From JABJOR01 sp965603075 (GTDB taxonomy: Bacteria > Pseudomonadota > Alphaproteobacteria > Rhodospirillales > Casp-alpha2): a stretch of DNA of 64,000 nucleotides. Positions within the stretch are counted from its first letter, which is position 1. Each line of letters starts with the position of its first letter. The notes under the pieces were generated by a model. That model made no database searches, was not told where the DNA came from, and saw nothing but the letters and a program-made list of their open reading frames with translations. A program made the translations under genes and the position numbers. Shown here piece after piece: positions 41,204 through 49,486 of this stretch. The stretch is taken from positions 1 to 64,000 of the forward strand of contig CBFDBO010000008.1 of the NCBI GenBank assembly GCA_965603075.1. Reading direction: 5' to 3'.

Positions 41204-42406
41204 CAAATTATAATGTTGCCACACTTCCGTAAGGGCGGCGATTAGCTCGTCCATATCTTGATCTGAGTGTAGCGGGGTAGGGGTAAACCTTAATCTCTCT
41301 GTGCCGCGTTCCACGGTTGGATAATTAATCGGTTGAACATAAATATTATGAGCGTCTAACAAACGATCAGATAACTCCTTACACAAAACGGCATCACCTA
41401 TTTGAATAGGGACAATATGGCTCTGCGAATCCATAACAGGAAACCCAGCGGCCCTAAATCGTTTTTTGAGGGTTGCAGCACGTTCTTGATGGGTTACGCG
41501 TAAGTTATTGTGACTACGGACATATTTAACACTGGCTAAAGCCGCTGCGGCAACCGCAGGAGGCATTGATGTCGAAAAAATGAACCCCGTTCCATATGAA
41601 CGGATAAAATCACAAAACTCTGCTGATCCTGCAATGTACCCCCCAACTACGCCAAACCCTTTGGCAAGTGTTCCTTGAATGATGTCTAAACGGTCCATTT
41701 GGCTGTCACGTTCTGCGACACCCGCACCGTTTTCGCCGTACAAACCAACCGCATGGACTTCATCAATATAGGTTATCGCGCCATATTTTTGAGCCACATC
41801 GCAAATTTCTTTAATCGGGGCAATATCACCGTCCATGGAATAAAGCGATTCAAAGGCTACCAACTTTGGCTGATCTTTATCAAGTTCCGATAGCAACTCC
41901 TCAACGTGGGCAACATCATTGTGACGAAAGATCAGGCGTTTAGCTTTAGTGTGGCGAATACCTTCGATCATAGAATTATGATTAAGTTCATCCGATAATA
42001 TCACACAATCAGGAAGCAGTGAGCCCAAGGTGCTAAGTGTGGTCATGTTTGCAACCCAACCCGAACTAAAGATCAGGGCGGCTTCTTTGCCATGTAGAGA
42101 GGCAAGCTCTTCCTCTAGAAGGACATGATAGTGGTTGGTGCCACTGATATTTCGTGTTCCACCAGCCCCAGCGCCACATTTGTTAATGGCATCATGCATA
42201 GCCTCTAAAACAGTCGAATTCTGTCCCATGCCAAGATAATCATTTGAACACCAGACTTTAACATCTTGGGTTTTACCATCGCGGTGGTTGGTTGCGAAAG
42301 GATAAGAGCCAGCATGCCTTTCCAGATCAGCAAATACACGGTATCGGCCTTCTTCTTTTAATTCATCGATTTTATCATTAAAAAACTTGTTGTAATCCAC
42401 GACCAT
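41195..42406 (-). CDS. hemA: 5-aminolevulinate synthase
   Basis: The 403-aa PLP enzyme condenses glycine and succinyl-CoA, the first step of tetrapyrrole synthesis by the C4 pathway found in alphaproteobacteria and mitochondria. WCSNDYLGMGQ, GAGAGGTRNISGT and YIDEVHAVGLYG are family motifs. Lys249 in TLAKGFGVVGG is the PLP lysine. AGGAG lies 4 bases before the ATG. An FNR-like box lies about 55 bases upstream. Confidence 0.96.
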   Translation of the reverse strand: MVVDYNKFFNDKIDELKEEGRYRVFADLERHAGSYPFATNHRDGKTQDVKVWCSNDYLGMGQNSTVLEAMHDAINKCGAGAGGTRNISGTNHYHVLLEEELASLHGKEAALIFSSGWVANMTTLSTLGSLLPDCVILSDELNHNSMIEGIRHTKAKRLIFRHNDVAHVEELLSELDKDQPKLVAFESLYSMDGDIAPIKEICDVAQKYGAITYIDEVHAVGLYGENGAGVAERDSQMDRLDIIQGTLAKGFGVVGGYIAGSAEFCDFIRSYGTGFIFSTSMPPAVAAAALASVKYVRSHNNLRVTHQERAATLKKRFRAAGFPVMDSQSHIVPIQIGDAVLCKELSDRLLDAHNIYVQPINYPTVERGTERLRFTPTPLHSDQDMDELIAALTEVWQHYNLST

Positions 42407-42460
42407 TGGCTCCTAGGACGGTGGTTATAGTCATTATAAAATTCAGTCTAAACATACTCA

Positions 42461-42474
42461 TTGATCGTCATAAA
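42461..42474. promoter_or_regulatory. FNR/FnrL-like box upstream of hemA
   Basis: TTGATCGTCATAAA matches TTGAT-N4-ATCAA at 9 of 10 defined positions. It lies 55 bases before the hemA start codon. In Rhodobacter hemA is controlled by FnrL, so an oxygen-responsive site here is plausible; it is not proven. Confidence 0.4.
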
Positions 42475-42591
42475 GCAATAAAATAGCAATCAAATACCAA
42501 TGTTAATGAGCATTAAAACGTCTAGATATTGTTTTTTAAACTGAGGGCACAATAATAATATTAACCCATGTTAATTTACTGTTTTTTTTAA

Positions 42592-42603
42592 TACGTTAAC
42601 GTA
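42592..42603. promoter_or_regulatory. 12-bp palindrome TACGTTAACGTA
   Basis: This perfect palindrome lies 109 bases before the EAL-like gene in the divergent region. It looks like an operator half-pair, but no regulator is known. Confidence 0.35.
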
Positions 42604-42711
42604 GCAGTAATGGTTTATAGATTAAAAATATTGCTATATATGACATAGTTGATGTAAATATCTTCTTATTTTTTTATATATTTGACGTTTATTGAGGACT
42701 GAGGCTGGTTA

Positions 42712-43899
42712 ATGGAACTTGATATTGGCGTGAGAGCCGCCTTACCAATTGAAAATCTATTGCGTATGTTACGCTCTGGTATGTTTAGAGATCAGTACAA
42801 TAGCCTGCTACTGGTAACTCTTGATGCGCTCCCTATTTCTTCAGCTGACAATGAATATCGCACCTCTGTTAATAAAGAAATCAAAACTTATTGTGTACGA
42901 CATGCAAGCCAAGCATATCAGTTGGCCGAAGATGAATTCGGTTTTTTAGTTAATTTAACGGACGAAAACCAAATCAATATTATTACTGATTTAAAAGTCA
43001 GATTGATAAGTATGATCAATGAGGTTTTTCCGGATATTTTTAGCTCAATTGATCAAAGTCGACTTGTTCGAAAAATCGACCTTAATCTCAAACTACCACA
43101 AACTATTAAGTTCATAGAACAACGTATAAAAAAGAAGGTCGAAGAAAAGCCAAGTGCAAATGTACAACGCCCTTTGAAGCATTCTGATATTGATATATTA
43201 ATCACAGCGATGAATAAATTAGGGGCAGATGCATTTTCTAAACAATTTGTAACATCTCAACCGATCGTCTGTATCAACAATAAATATAATGGGGCAATTG
43301 CATCTCATGAATATTTTGTTTCCATGGGTAAAGTTAAAGAACATATTTTAACCGAAGTAGATTTTCGGGGCAGTGGTTCTTTATTCAATCATATGACTGT
43401 ATATTTGGATAAAGTATTCCTTAGTGCTTTTGCTCAGGTTCATAAATTATCAAAGCGGTCTTCGTTAAATCTTAACGTAGAGAGCGTTTTTTCATCTGAA
43501 TTCCGGAGCTTCGTAAAACAATTAAAATCCAAGAGTCTCTCGGAAATTATTATTGAATTCCGACAGGAAGATATCGTCCATAACTACAGCAATTTTTTAC
43601 TCGCTCAAGAAATGATCATGGAACATAAGGGCGCAATAACCGTAGATGGCGTGGCACCCGACACAATTGGTTTGGTGAATATGATTAAATTGGGGCCGAG
43701 CATGGTTAAGATTTTTTGGCGGGAAGACGCTGAAAAACAACTCAATGAAAACTCCCGAGAAATCAAACAGTTGTTAGAATCTGGCATTAAAGTTGTCTTA
43801 GGTCGTGTCGATGATGAAGAGGCCATCACAGTAGGGCGGTCTCTGGGGATTGAATGGTTTCAGGGCTTCTTTATCGATAGTAAGATAAAAAAGCTATAG
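42712..43899 (+). CDS. Degenerate EAL-domain-like protein
   Basis: The 395-aa soluble protein has an unrecognised N-terminal half. Its C-terminal half resembles an EAL (cyclic-di-GMP phosphodiesterase) barrel: AITVDGVAPDTIGLVNMIKLGPSMVKIF aligns with the usual DDFGTG...LKRLPVD.IKID region, and GIEWFQGFFI with the final GxxxxQGYxF strand. The EAL signature itself and the acidic metal ligands are missing, so it is probably not an active phosphodiesterase. GAGG lies about 9 bases before the ATG. Confidence 0.6.
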   Translation: MELDIGVRAALPIENLLRMLRSGMFRDQYNSLLLVTLDALPISSADNEYRTSVNKEIKTYCVRHASQAYQLAEDEFGFLVNLTDENQINIITDLKVRLISMINEVFPDIFSSIDQSRLVRKIDLNLKLPQTIKFIEQRIKKKVEEKPSANVQRPLKHSDIDILITAMNKLGADAFSKQFVTSQPIVCINNKYNGAIASHEYFVSMGKVKEHILTEVDFRGSGSLFNHMTVYLDKVFLSAFAQVHKLSKRSSLNLNVESVFSSEFRSFVKQLKSKSLSEIIIEFRQEDIVHNYSNFLLAQEMIMEHKGAITVDGVAPDTIGLVNMIKLGPSMVKIFWREDAEKQLNENSREIKQLLESGIKVVLGRVDDEEAITVGRSLGIEWFQGFFIDSKIKKL

Positions 43900-43908
43900 G
43901 TCACTTCA

Positions 43909-43950
43909 AAACCGATTTAACCGCACCTATTTAATCACACCTGTTTAATC
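43909..43950. repeat. 14-bp tandem repeats spanning the pyrE stop codon
   Basis: ACACCTGTTTAATC (43937-43950), GCACCTATTTAATC (43923-43936) and the diverged AAACCGATTTAACC (43909-43922) are in tandem. On the minus strand each has TAA at the same place; the first is the pyrE stop (43945-43947). A 14-base step puts TAA in all three frames. Confidence 0.75.
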
Positions 43951-44622
43951 ACTTTTACCACCATGATCAGCAGACCATTTAACCGGATCAGCTAGAAATT
44001 CGCGCACGCCATCGATTTCTTGCGCCGAAAAGTAATTGCCTTTTTCTGCTTCACTCAGAACTTCATGCCATGTGGTTAAATAATGTAAATTCACCCCCAT
44101 TGCCTTAAGTTCATCAAGTGCACCAGGGAAAACACCATAATAAAACACAACAAATGCATCACTGCATATGGCGCCGGCGTCACGCAAAGCATTTACAAAA
44201 GTAATTTTTGAACCACCATCTGTCGTCAGATCTTCAACAAGTAATGTACGACTACCTTCAATAAGGTTACCTTCAATCTGAGCGTTCCGACCAAATCCTT
44301 TGGGTTTCTTGCGAATATATTGCATGGGTTTATTGGTGGCGTCCGCAATCCATGCCGCGTACGGAATACCGGCTGTTTCACCACCCGCCACAGAATCAAT
44401 ATTATCGAAACCAATAGAGTTTTCCAACATCTCAACACCGTATTTTATCATCGCTGAACGTGCTTCTGGGAATGAGATCACCCAACGGCAATCAATATAG
44501 ACAGGGCTGGCCCAACCAGCGGTTAGCATATAAGGCTCCTGAGGGCGGAAATTCACGGCTTTAATATCGAGAAGATAACGGGCGGTCGTTAATGCGGCTT
44601 GCTGATTTTGTTCATGCGACAT
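43945..44622 (-). CDS. pyrE: Orotate phosphoribosyltransferase
   Basis: The 225-aa enzyme joins orotate to PRPP in pyrimidine synthesis. The PRPP-binding signature LLVEDLTTDGGSK and the family block DSVAGGETAGIPYAAWIA are present. The frame is open to 44670, but ATG 44622 (MSHEQNQQAALTTARYLL) is the likely start, with GAGA upstream. Length is slightly above the bacterial norm. Confidence 0.93.
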   Translation of the reverse strand: MSHEQNQQAALTTARYLLDIKAVNFRPQEPYMLTAGWASPVYIDCRWVISFPEARSAMIKYGVEMLENSIGFDNIDSVAGGETAGIPYAAWIADATNKPMQYIRKKPKGFGRNAQIEGNLIEGSRTLLVEDLTTDGGSKITFVNALRDAGAICSDAFVVFYYGVFPGALDELKAMGVNLHYLTTWHEVLSEAEKGNYFSAQEIDGVREFLADPVKWSADHGGKSD

Positions 44623-44702
44623 GGGACATTCTCTTGATCTGTGCAGTTTGTCTCCATTGTTTAAGGGCAAACATACAAAGACACAATTATATATTTCAAA
44701 AA

Positions 44703-45956
44703 TTAGTTATTGTTGTCCTCTATTTTTGGTAAACAGAACAAAAGAATAAATAATAAAAGACAAACACCGCTCAACATCCACAATGACGCGGAAAATCCCC
44801 CTGTATATTGTGATATTACACCGATGCTGAGGGGGCCTAAAACACCTCCTATTTCGGCAAATGTAAAAAACATCCCTCCGACCAACCCCGTGCGTGTTGG
44901 TCCTACTTCTTTTAAATCGAGCAAGATCAGTATCGTCAACGTCATCATTGCGCCTTTAGCGATCCCTTGCATAATAACCGCCAAAGCAATAATCGAAGGA
45001 TCGGAATATTGTAAAAGCAGCGTCGCGCTCAGGGCTGCTGCAAACAATCCCGCCATTATTTTTACTCTTAATTCTGGTGTTGCTAACCGCGGAATGATCA
45101 AAGCCGCAAAAATACCAACAACGGTTGGACCCGAAGCCCAAAATCCGGCGTTTATTTCATCCATCCCGTGGGAAATGAGAATTTCGGGTAACCAGTTATT
45201 CAAACCATGACTAAAGAAAAATATGCCTATTCCCATGAGCAAAACAATCATGACCGATGGAATACGCAACAATGTAATGAAGGCCTTGAATTGGGGATCA
45301 AGGGGAAGGGCGGCTTGTTGCCTTTCATAGCTTAGAAAGAAATATTGCGAGGTTATCACATACCAAATAAGGCCCGATGATAAAACAATTGCGCTATAAC
45401 ATAACATTACCCAACGCCAATTATCATCCAGTAGCGGCATTAGAAAGCTATGGGTGAGCGATAAACCCGTCATACTACCCAATGCCAACCCAGTCATATA
45501 GATACCCATAGCAAGGCCACGCTCTTGACCTTTGAACCAGCCACTGATTAATTTCGGTGCACCAATTGATACAATAGGTCCCCCCAAACCAAAAACACCG
45601 ACAGCCAAAAACAATGTGAGATGATCTGTGGCCATGGCACGAAGCAATCCAGAAAGCCCGATTAGAATAAATGCCAACAACATGGTGTGACGTGTCCCCA
45701 TGCGGTGAAGCAAGATACCACACGGTATGGCTGAGCCAATATAAACCAATTGCCACGCGCCCATGACGCTTCCCATTTGTGCATTGTTCATATTTAAATC
45801 TGTTGAGATCTGGGAGACCAAAGGTGCCAAAGTAACAATCATCAAACCAAAACTGAAATATGCCAACCAAACCACGCTGAGCACCAGCCATCTGAAGGGG
45901 TGATAATATAATTGATCGATCATTTGATCTGAAGCGGGGGTAATTTTTTCGTTCAT
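44703..45956 (-). CDS. Major facilitator superfamily transporter
   Basis: The 417-aa membrane protein has about twelve hydrophobic segments and the MFS loop motif after TM2 (GILLHRMGTRHTMLL). NNAQMGSVMGAWQLVYIGSAIPCG resembles the nitrate/cyanate-type (CynX/NarK-like) MFS branch. The substrate is unknown. The frame reaches a GTG at 46043, but ATG 45956 (MNEKITPASDQ) places the start directly before the first membrane segment. It is divergent from the ELM1-like gene. Confidence 0.85.
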   Translation of the reverse strand: MNEKITPASDQMIDQLYYHPFRWLVLSVVWLAYFSFGLMIVTLAPLVSQISTDLNMNNAQMGSVMGAWQLVYIGSAIPCGILLHRMGTRHTMLLAFILIGLSGLLRAMATDHLTLFLAVGVFGLGGPIVSIGAPKLISGWFKGQERGLAMGIYMTGLALGSMTGLSLTHSFLMPLLDDNWRWVMLCYSAIVLSSGLIWYVITSQYFFLSYERQQAALPLDPQFKAFITLLRIPSVMIVLLMGIGIFFFSHGLNNWLPEILISHGMDEINAGFWASGPTVVGIFAALIIPRLATPELRVKIMAGLFAAALSATLLLQYSDPSIIALAVIMQGIAKGAMMTLTILILLDLKEVGPTRTGLVGGMFFTFAEIGGVLGPLSIGVISQYTGGFSASLWMLSGVCLLLFILLFCLPKIEDNNN

Positions 45957-46056
45957 GAGAGAACTATTATAGAAATAATGAGAAAAAACCAACAATACCA
46001 ATAAATTAATGCGCTTTGCAGTTGACCCAGAGTGATCATCCACGTTAATTCAGTAT

Positions 46057-47106
46057 ATGAGCAAAGATACAAATCAACCAACGCCAACTTCCCCTATTAA
46101 AATTTGGGTACTTCTAGATGATCGCGCGGGCAATCGCAGCCAGTGTCTTGGTGTCGCAGACGCCCTCGTATTAGGGAATGGGCTTGAGTATGTAGTCCGT
46201 GAAATTGAGTACAATATCTTCTCAGCCCTACCAAATTTTATAAAAGGCGCTACCTTTTTAGGATTAACCTCTGCATCGGGTAAAAATCTTAAATTATCAA
46301 GTTATGATCCTACGGATTGGCCGGGTATTGTTATTGCAGCGGGACGGCGGACCGCAAATGCCGCCCGGGCGATTAAACGCCTATCAAAAAACAAGACTAA
46401 AATCATACAAATTATGTATCCGGGACCTGCGGGACTTTCGGAATTTGATCTGATCGCTGTTCCCCATCATGACAACCTTGATATAAATATCCAAAAAGCT
46501 GGAAATATTCTCTCAATTCCGGGCGCCCCCCATAAAGTGACAGCGGCGTTACTCGATAATGCAGCCTCTGTTTGGCGTGATAAATTAAAACACCTTCCAT
46601 CACCCAAAATAGCCGTATTTATTGGCGGCTCAACGCGCAAGCGTGAATTCAGCTCAGATATGGCCCATATGTTTGGCCAGCACATTAATCAATTGGCCCT
46701 TGATACAGGTGGGTCTTTATTGATCACGACATCTCGGAGAAGTGGTGAGGCGGGGCAAGCTGTTTTATCAAAGATCTCCGCCCCAAACCACGTCTATGAG
46801 TGGGGCAATCAAGGGGAAAATCCCTATCACGGATATCTCGCGTTGGCTGATATTATAATAGTGAGTGGCGATTCCGTTTCCATGTGCAGTGAAGCTTGCG
46901 CGACCAAAGCACCCGTTTATATTTATGCACCGGATGGTTTTGTCGTCGATAAACACAAACGCCTGCATGATTATTTATACAAAAATGGCTTCGCTCGTCC
47001 TTTCGATGCAGCGTCCATAGATTATTCTGAAACGTGGCAACATGAACCTTTAAATGCATCGACAATCATCGCCGATGAAATTAGAAAACGCTTTTTGGTA
47101 AAATAA
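46057..47106 (+). CDS. Mitochondrial-fission-ELM1-like family protein
   Basis: The 349-aa protein matches the alphaproteobacterial ELM1-like family (a glycosyltransferase-B-like fold): IWVLLDDRAGNRSQCLGVADAL at the start, GPAGLSEFDLIAVPHHD, IAVFIGGSTRKREFS, and IIVSGDSVSMCSEACATKAPVYIY. In plants ELM1 recruits a dynamin for mitochondrial fission; the bacterial role is unknown. It lies 3 bases before the isomerase gene. Confidence 0.88.
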   Translation: MSKDTNQPTPTSPIKIWVLLDDRAGNRSQCLGVADALVLGNGLEYVVREIEYNIFSALPNFIKGATFLGLTSASGKNLKLSSYDPTDWPGIVIAAGRRTANAARAIKRLSKNKTKIIQIMYPGPAGLSEFDLIAVPHHDNLDINIQKAGNILSIPGAPHKVTAALLDNAASVWRDKLKHLPSPKIAVFIGGSTRKREFSSDMAHMFGQHINQLALDTGGSLLITTSRRSGEAGQAVLSKISAPNHVYEWGNQGENPYHGYLALADIIIVSGDSVSMCSEACATKAPVYIYAPDGFVVDKHKRLHDYLYKNGFARPFDAASIDYSETWQHEPLNASTIIADEIRKRFLVK

Positions 47107-47109
47107 TAA

Positions 47110-47868
47110 ATGCTAAAATTCTCCGCCAATATATCAACGATGTTTCATGAACATGAATTTACGGACCGCATATCAGCGGCCACAAGGGCAGGGTTTAAGG
47201 CGATCGAGTGCCAATGGCCCTATAGCGTCCCGGCAAAAGCTTTGTTGGGTCATTTAAAGGCATCAAACGCCCCATTGGTTTTACTGAATGCCCCTGCGGG
47301 GGATGTATCAAACGGTGATTTAGGTTTAGCGGCGATCCCAGGTCGAGAACAAGAATTCAAAGATAGTCTTAAAATGGCACTTGCCTACGCAGAGGCTCTC
47401 AACTGCCCAAATATTCATATTATGTCGGGAAAGTCAGATAAACATCATACTGAACTCTATCTAGAAAATATTAAGTGGGCCGCTGACTTACTTAATCCCT
47501 CGGGTCGCAATGTTCTAATTGAGCCGATAAATACAAACGATGTACCGGGCTATTTTATGAATACGGCCAAGCAAGCATTGGATATAATCCAGGAACTCAA
47601 TCTAGAGAATTTAAAACTGCAATACGATATTTATCACAGTTTTCAAATGAATGAAGATATTCAATCCATTTTAAGTGAAAATTTACACACCATATCCCAT
47701 ATTCAAATCAGTGATTATCCGGGGCGACATGAACCTGGTACGGGTGAAATTGATTATTCAACCCTATTGAAGTTGATTGTTGATTTAGATTATAAGGGTT
47801 GGGTTGGTTGTGAGTATTTTCCAAAAGAAGATACCGCTCAAGGTCTTACATGGAGAGACAAATGGTAG
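47110..47868 (+). CDS. Hydroxypyruvate isomerase-family TIM-barrel protein
   Basis: The 252-aa protein has the AP-endonuclease-2-like TIM barrel of Hyi/OtnI isomerases: KFSANISTMFHEHEFTDRI at the start, APAGDVSNGDLGLAAIPGRE, IEPINTNDVPGYFMNT, QYDIYHSFQM, and the final EYFPKEDT. It would interconvert hydroxypyruvate and tartronate semialdehyde, or a related 2-oxo compound. Its 3' end overlaps the Hpt gene. Confidence 0.87.
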   Translation: MLKFSANISTMFHEHEFTDRISAATRAGFKAIECQWPYSVPAKALLGHLKASNAPLVLLNAPAGDVSNGDLGLAAIPGREQEFKDSLKMALAYAEALNCPNIHIMSGKSDKHHTELYLENIKWAADLLNPSGRNVLIEPINTNDVPGYFMNTAKQALDIIQELNLENLKLQYDIYHSFQMNEDIQSILSENLHTISHIQISDYPGRHEPGTGEIDYSTLLKLIVDLDYKGWVGCEYFPKEDTAQGLTWRDKW

Positions 47869-48203
47869 ATTTAGACAGTTTACAGGCAAAAGTTGCTGCA
47901 CTAACCAAAGATTATTCAGATAAACTTCCCAATGATCTTGATATTTTCCTTTCCTATGAAACACGGACCCAAACGGAGACTGGTTTAGAGATCATCTCAG
48001 AAATACGAAATCACGCTCATAAGATATCGGGTTCCGCAGGGTCCTATGGTTTTATGGCATTAAGCGACGTTGCAACAAAATTAGATGTTGCCGGCAAGGA
48101 AGCCATGGACAATGAAGACTTTTCCGATGATACCTTCCATACGTTTAAGATGCTTCTGAGCGATTTAATCGCTGAATTAAAAAGCACTATTGAAAAAGGC
48201 TAA
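47862..48203 (+). CDS. Hpt (histidine phosphotransfer) domain protein
   Basis: The 113-aa protein is a single Hpt four-helix domain. The expected phospho-accepting His53 lies in NHAHKISGSAGSYGF, followed by LSDVATKLD. It would relay phosphate between hybrid kinases and receivers. ATG 47862 has GGAGAG 4 bases upstream; another in-frame ATG is at 47850. Either start overlaps the isomerase gene, so the two are coupled. It could serve the orphan kinases in this window. Confidence 0.85.
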   Translation: MVDLDSLQAKVAALTKDYSDKLPNDLDIFLSYETRTQTETGLEIISEIRNHAHKISGSAGSYGFMALSDVATKLDVAGKEAMDNEDFSDDTFHTFKMLLSDLIAELKSTIEKG

Positions 48204-48955
48204 TCAGTTTTCAGCAAAGGAAGCACGTTACAGGCTTCTAAAACACTCGATACTGTCATAACTGTAAAATTTGGCGCGCTTAATTCTATTGTCTTTTGAC
48301 GCTCAATTTCGGCTTCTTTAAAGCGTGTGCCAACATGAATGCCGCCGCGCAAACCCGCATTAATACCCGCCTTAACATCATCGGCTTTATCGCCAATGAC
48401 CCAAGACTTTGCTAAATCGATATTAAAGTGCGTTGACGCTAAATTTAACATGCCCGGATTGGGCTTTCTGAATGGATGATTGTCGAACGTATAGGGGGCA
48501 ACGCCGTCTTTGTGATAAGGGCAGGCATATACACAATCCCAGTGGGGTTTGATGGGGGGGGTGATGGGAGGATTGAGGAGGGAACTAACGGGGACGGGGG
48601 TACTGGAGACCTCCAATTGACGGGCAATTTCATTTTGAACAGCCTCAAGTGTATCCCAATCGAAATACCCACGCCCGACGCCTGATTGATTGGTAATAAC
48701 AATAACGGGAATGGAAGCTTTGTTTGCCGCAGCAATCATGGTCGCCGCCCCTTCGTGAAGCACGACATCCTCGACTCGGCTTAAATAATTAACATCGACA
48801 TTAATAACACCATCTCTATCCAAGAAGAGCGCTGGTGTCGGTTTTTTTGAGGCCACCAGAGCGTTAGGGTGTAATGAAATCCAAACACCATTATCATCAA
48901 TATACGGAAACTTTTGTTCCGGTAGTTGATGTGAAGGGGGGATTTCATTTATCAT
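48200..48955 (-). CDS. GmhB-like D,D-heptose 1,7-bisphosphate phosphatase
   Basis: The 251-aa HAD enzyme has FLDRDGVINVD (Asp46, Asp48), VITNQSGVGRGYF, RKPNPGML and VIGDKADDVKAGINAG. These are shared with GmhB (heptose-bisphosphate phosphatase, LPS core) and related histidinol phosphatases. Extra N-terminal residues (1-40) and a Pro-rich insert (about 125-145, SSLLNPPITPPIKP) are unusual. The metal-loop Cys/His pattern (CVYACPYH) is only partly canonical. The insert contains a C8 tract. It converges with and overlaps the Hpt gene by 4 bases. Confidence 0.8.
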   Translation of the reverse strand: MINEIPPSHQLPEQKFPYIDDNGVWISLHPNALVASKKPTPALFLDRDGVINVDVNYLSRVEDVVLHEGAATMIAAANKASIPVIVITNQSGVGRGYFDWDTLEAVQNEIARQLEVSSTPVPVSSLLNPPITPPIKPHWDCVYACPYHKDGVAPYTFDNHPFRKPNPGMLNLASTHFNIDLAKSWVIGDKADDVKAGINAGLRGGIHVGTRFKEAEIERQKTIELSAPNFTVMTVSSVLEACNVLPLLKTD

Positions 48956-49021
48956 GATTATTGATACAGTCTAATTTTGTTGCTCAGTTAATTATTATTA
49001 ATTCAAGGCTATAAACATTCC

Positions 49022-49450
49022 ATGAACGAGTCTTACAATAATACACCAACTTTACCACCAAAGATCGTTGTACAGAACCCCGTATTGCGATGGATATTAA
49101 TAACCTTTGGTTGGGTATTGGTCGCAATAGGGATAATCGGGGTGTTTATTCCCGTGCTACCAACGACTGTGTTTCTAATTGGGGCCGTATGGGCTTTTAC
49201 CCGCAGTTCCAGACGGTTCCAGAAATGGCTTTGGTATCATCCAACATTTGGGACGCCCCTGCAGGATTGGTATGCATTTCGTGTCATACCAATCAAAGCC
49301 AAAATATTGGCCGTCTTCATGATGATGCTCAGTGTAACAATCATGGTATTTTTCTATCAGGATAATTTATTAATCCCCCTCTATATGACAGGCGCATTTA
49401 TCCCCATAGCATTATATATCTGTTCGCGGGCAAGTGTGCGTCCCCAATAA
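49022..49450 (+). CDS. YbaN/DUF454-family membrane protein
   Basis: The 142-aa protein has about four hydrophobic segments and the DUF454 hallmarks GWVLVAIGIIGVFIPVLPTTVFLIGAVWAF, RRFQKWLWYHPTFG and DWYAFRVIPIKAKI. The function is unknown. Its stop codon lies in a 10-bp tandem repeat. Confidence 0.88.
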   Translation: MNESYNNTPTLPPKIVVQNPVLRWILITFGWVLVAIGIIGVFIPVLPTTVFLIGAVWAFTRSSRRFQKWLWYHPTFGTPLQDWYAFRVIPIKAKILAVFMMMLSVTIMVFFYQDNLLIPLYMTGAFIPIALYICSRASVRPQ

Positions 49451-49473
49451 GATCAAATAAGATCCAATAAGAC
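49445..49473. repeat. 10-bp tandem repeats spanning the DUF454 stop codon
   Basis: CCAATAAGATC, AAATAAGATC and CAATAAGACG follow each other with a 10-base period. TAA occurs at 49448-49450 (the stop), 49458-49460 and 49468-49470, one in each frame. Confidence 0.85.
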
Positions 49474-49486
49474 GGTTATTGCTGGA

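Larger units (their letters stand above)
42407..42711. other. Divergent AT-rich intergenic region hemA / EAL-like gene
   Basis: This 305-base spacer holds the promoters of hemA (minus) and the EAL-like gene (plus). It contains the FNR-like box at 42461-42474 and a 12-bp palindrome at 42592-42603. No gene is seen. Confidence 0.6.

Noticed and set aside
45957..46043. Longer MFS transporter starting at GTG 46043
   Set aside because: It adds a Ser/His-rich segment and an extra hydrophobic stretch before the normal cytoplasmic start, and the ATG at 45956 fits the family better.
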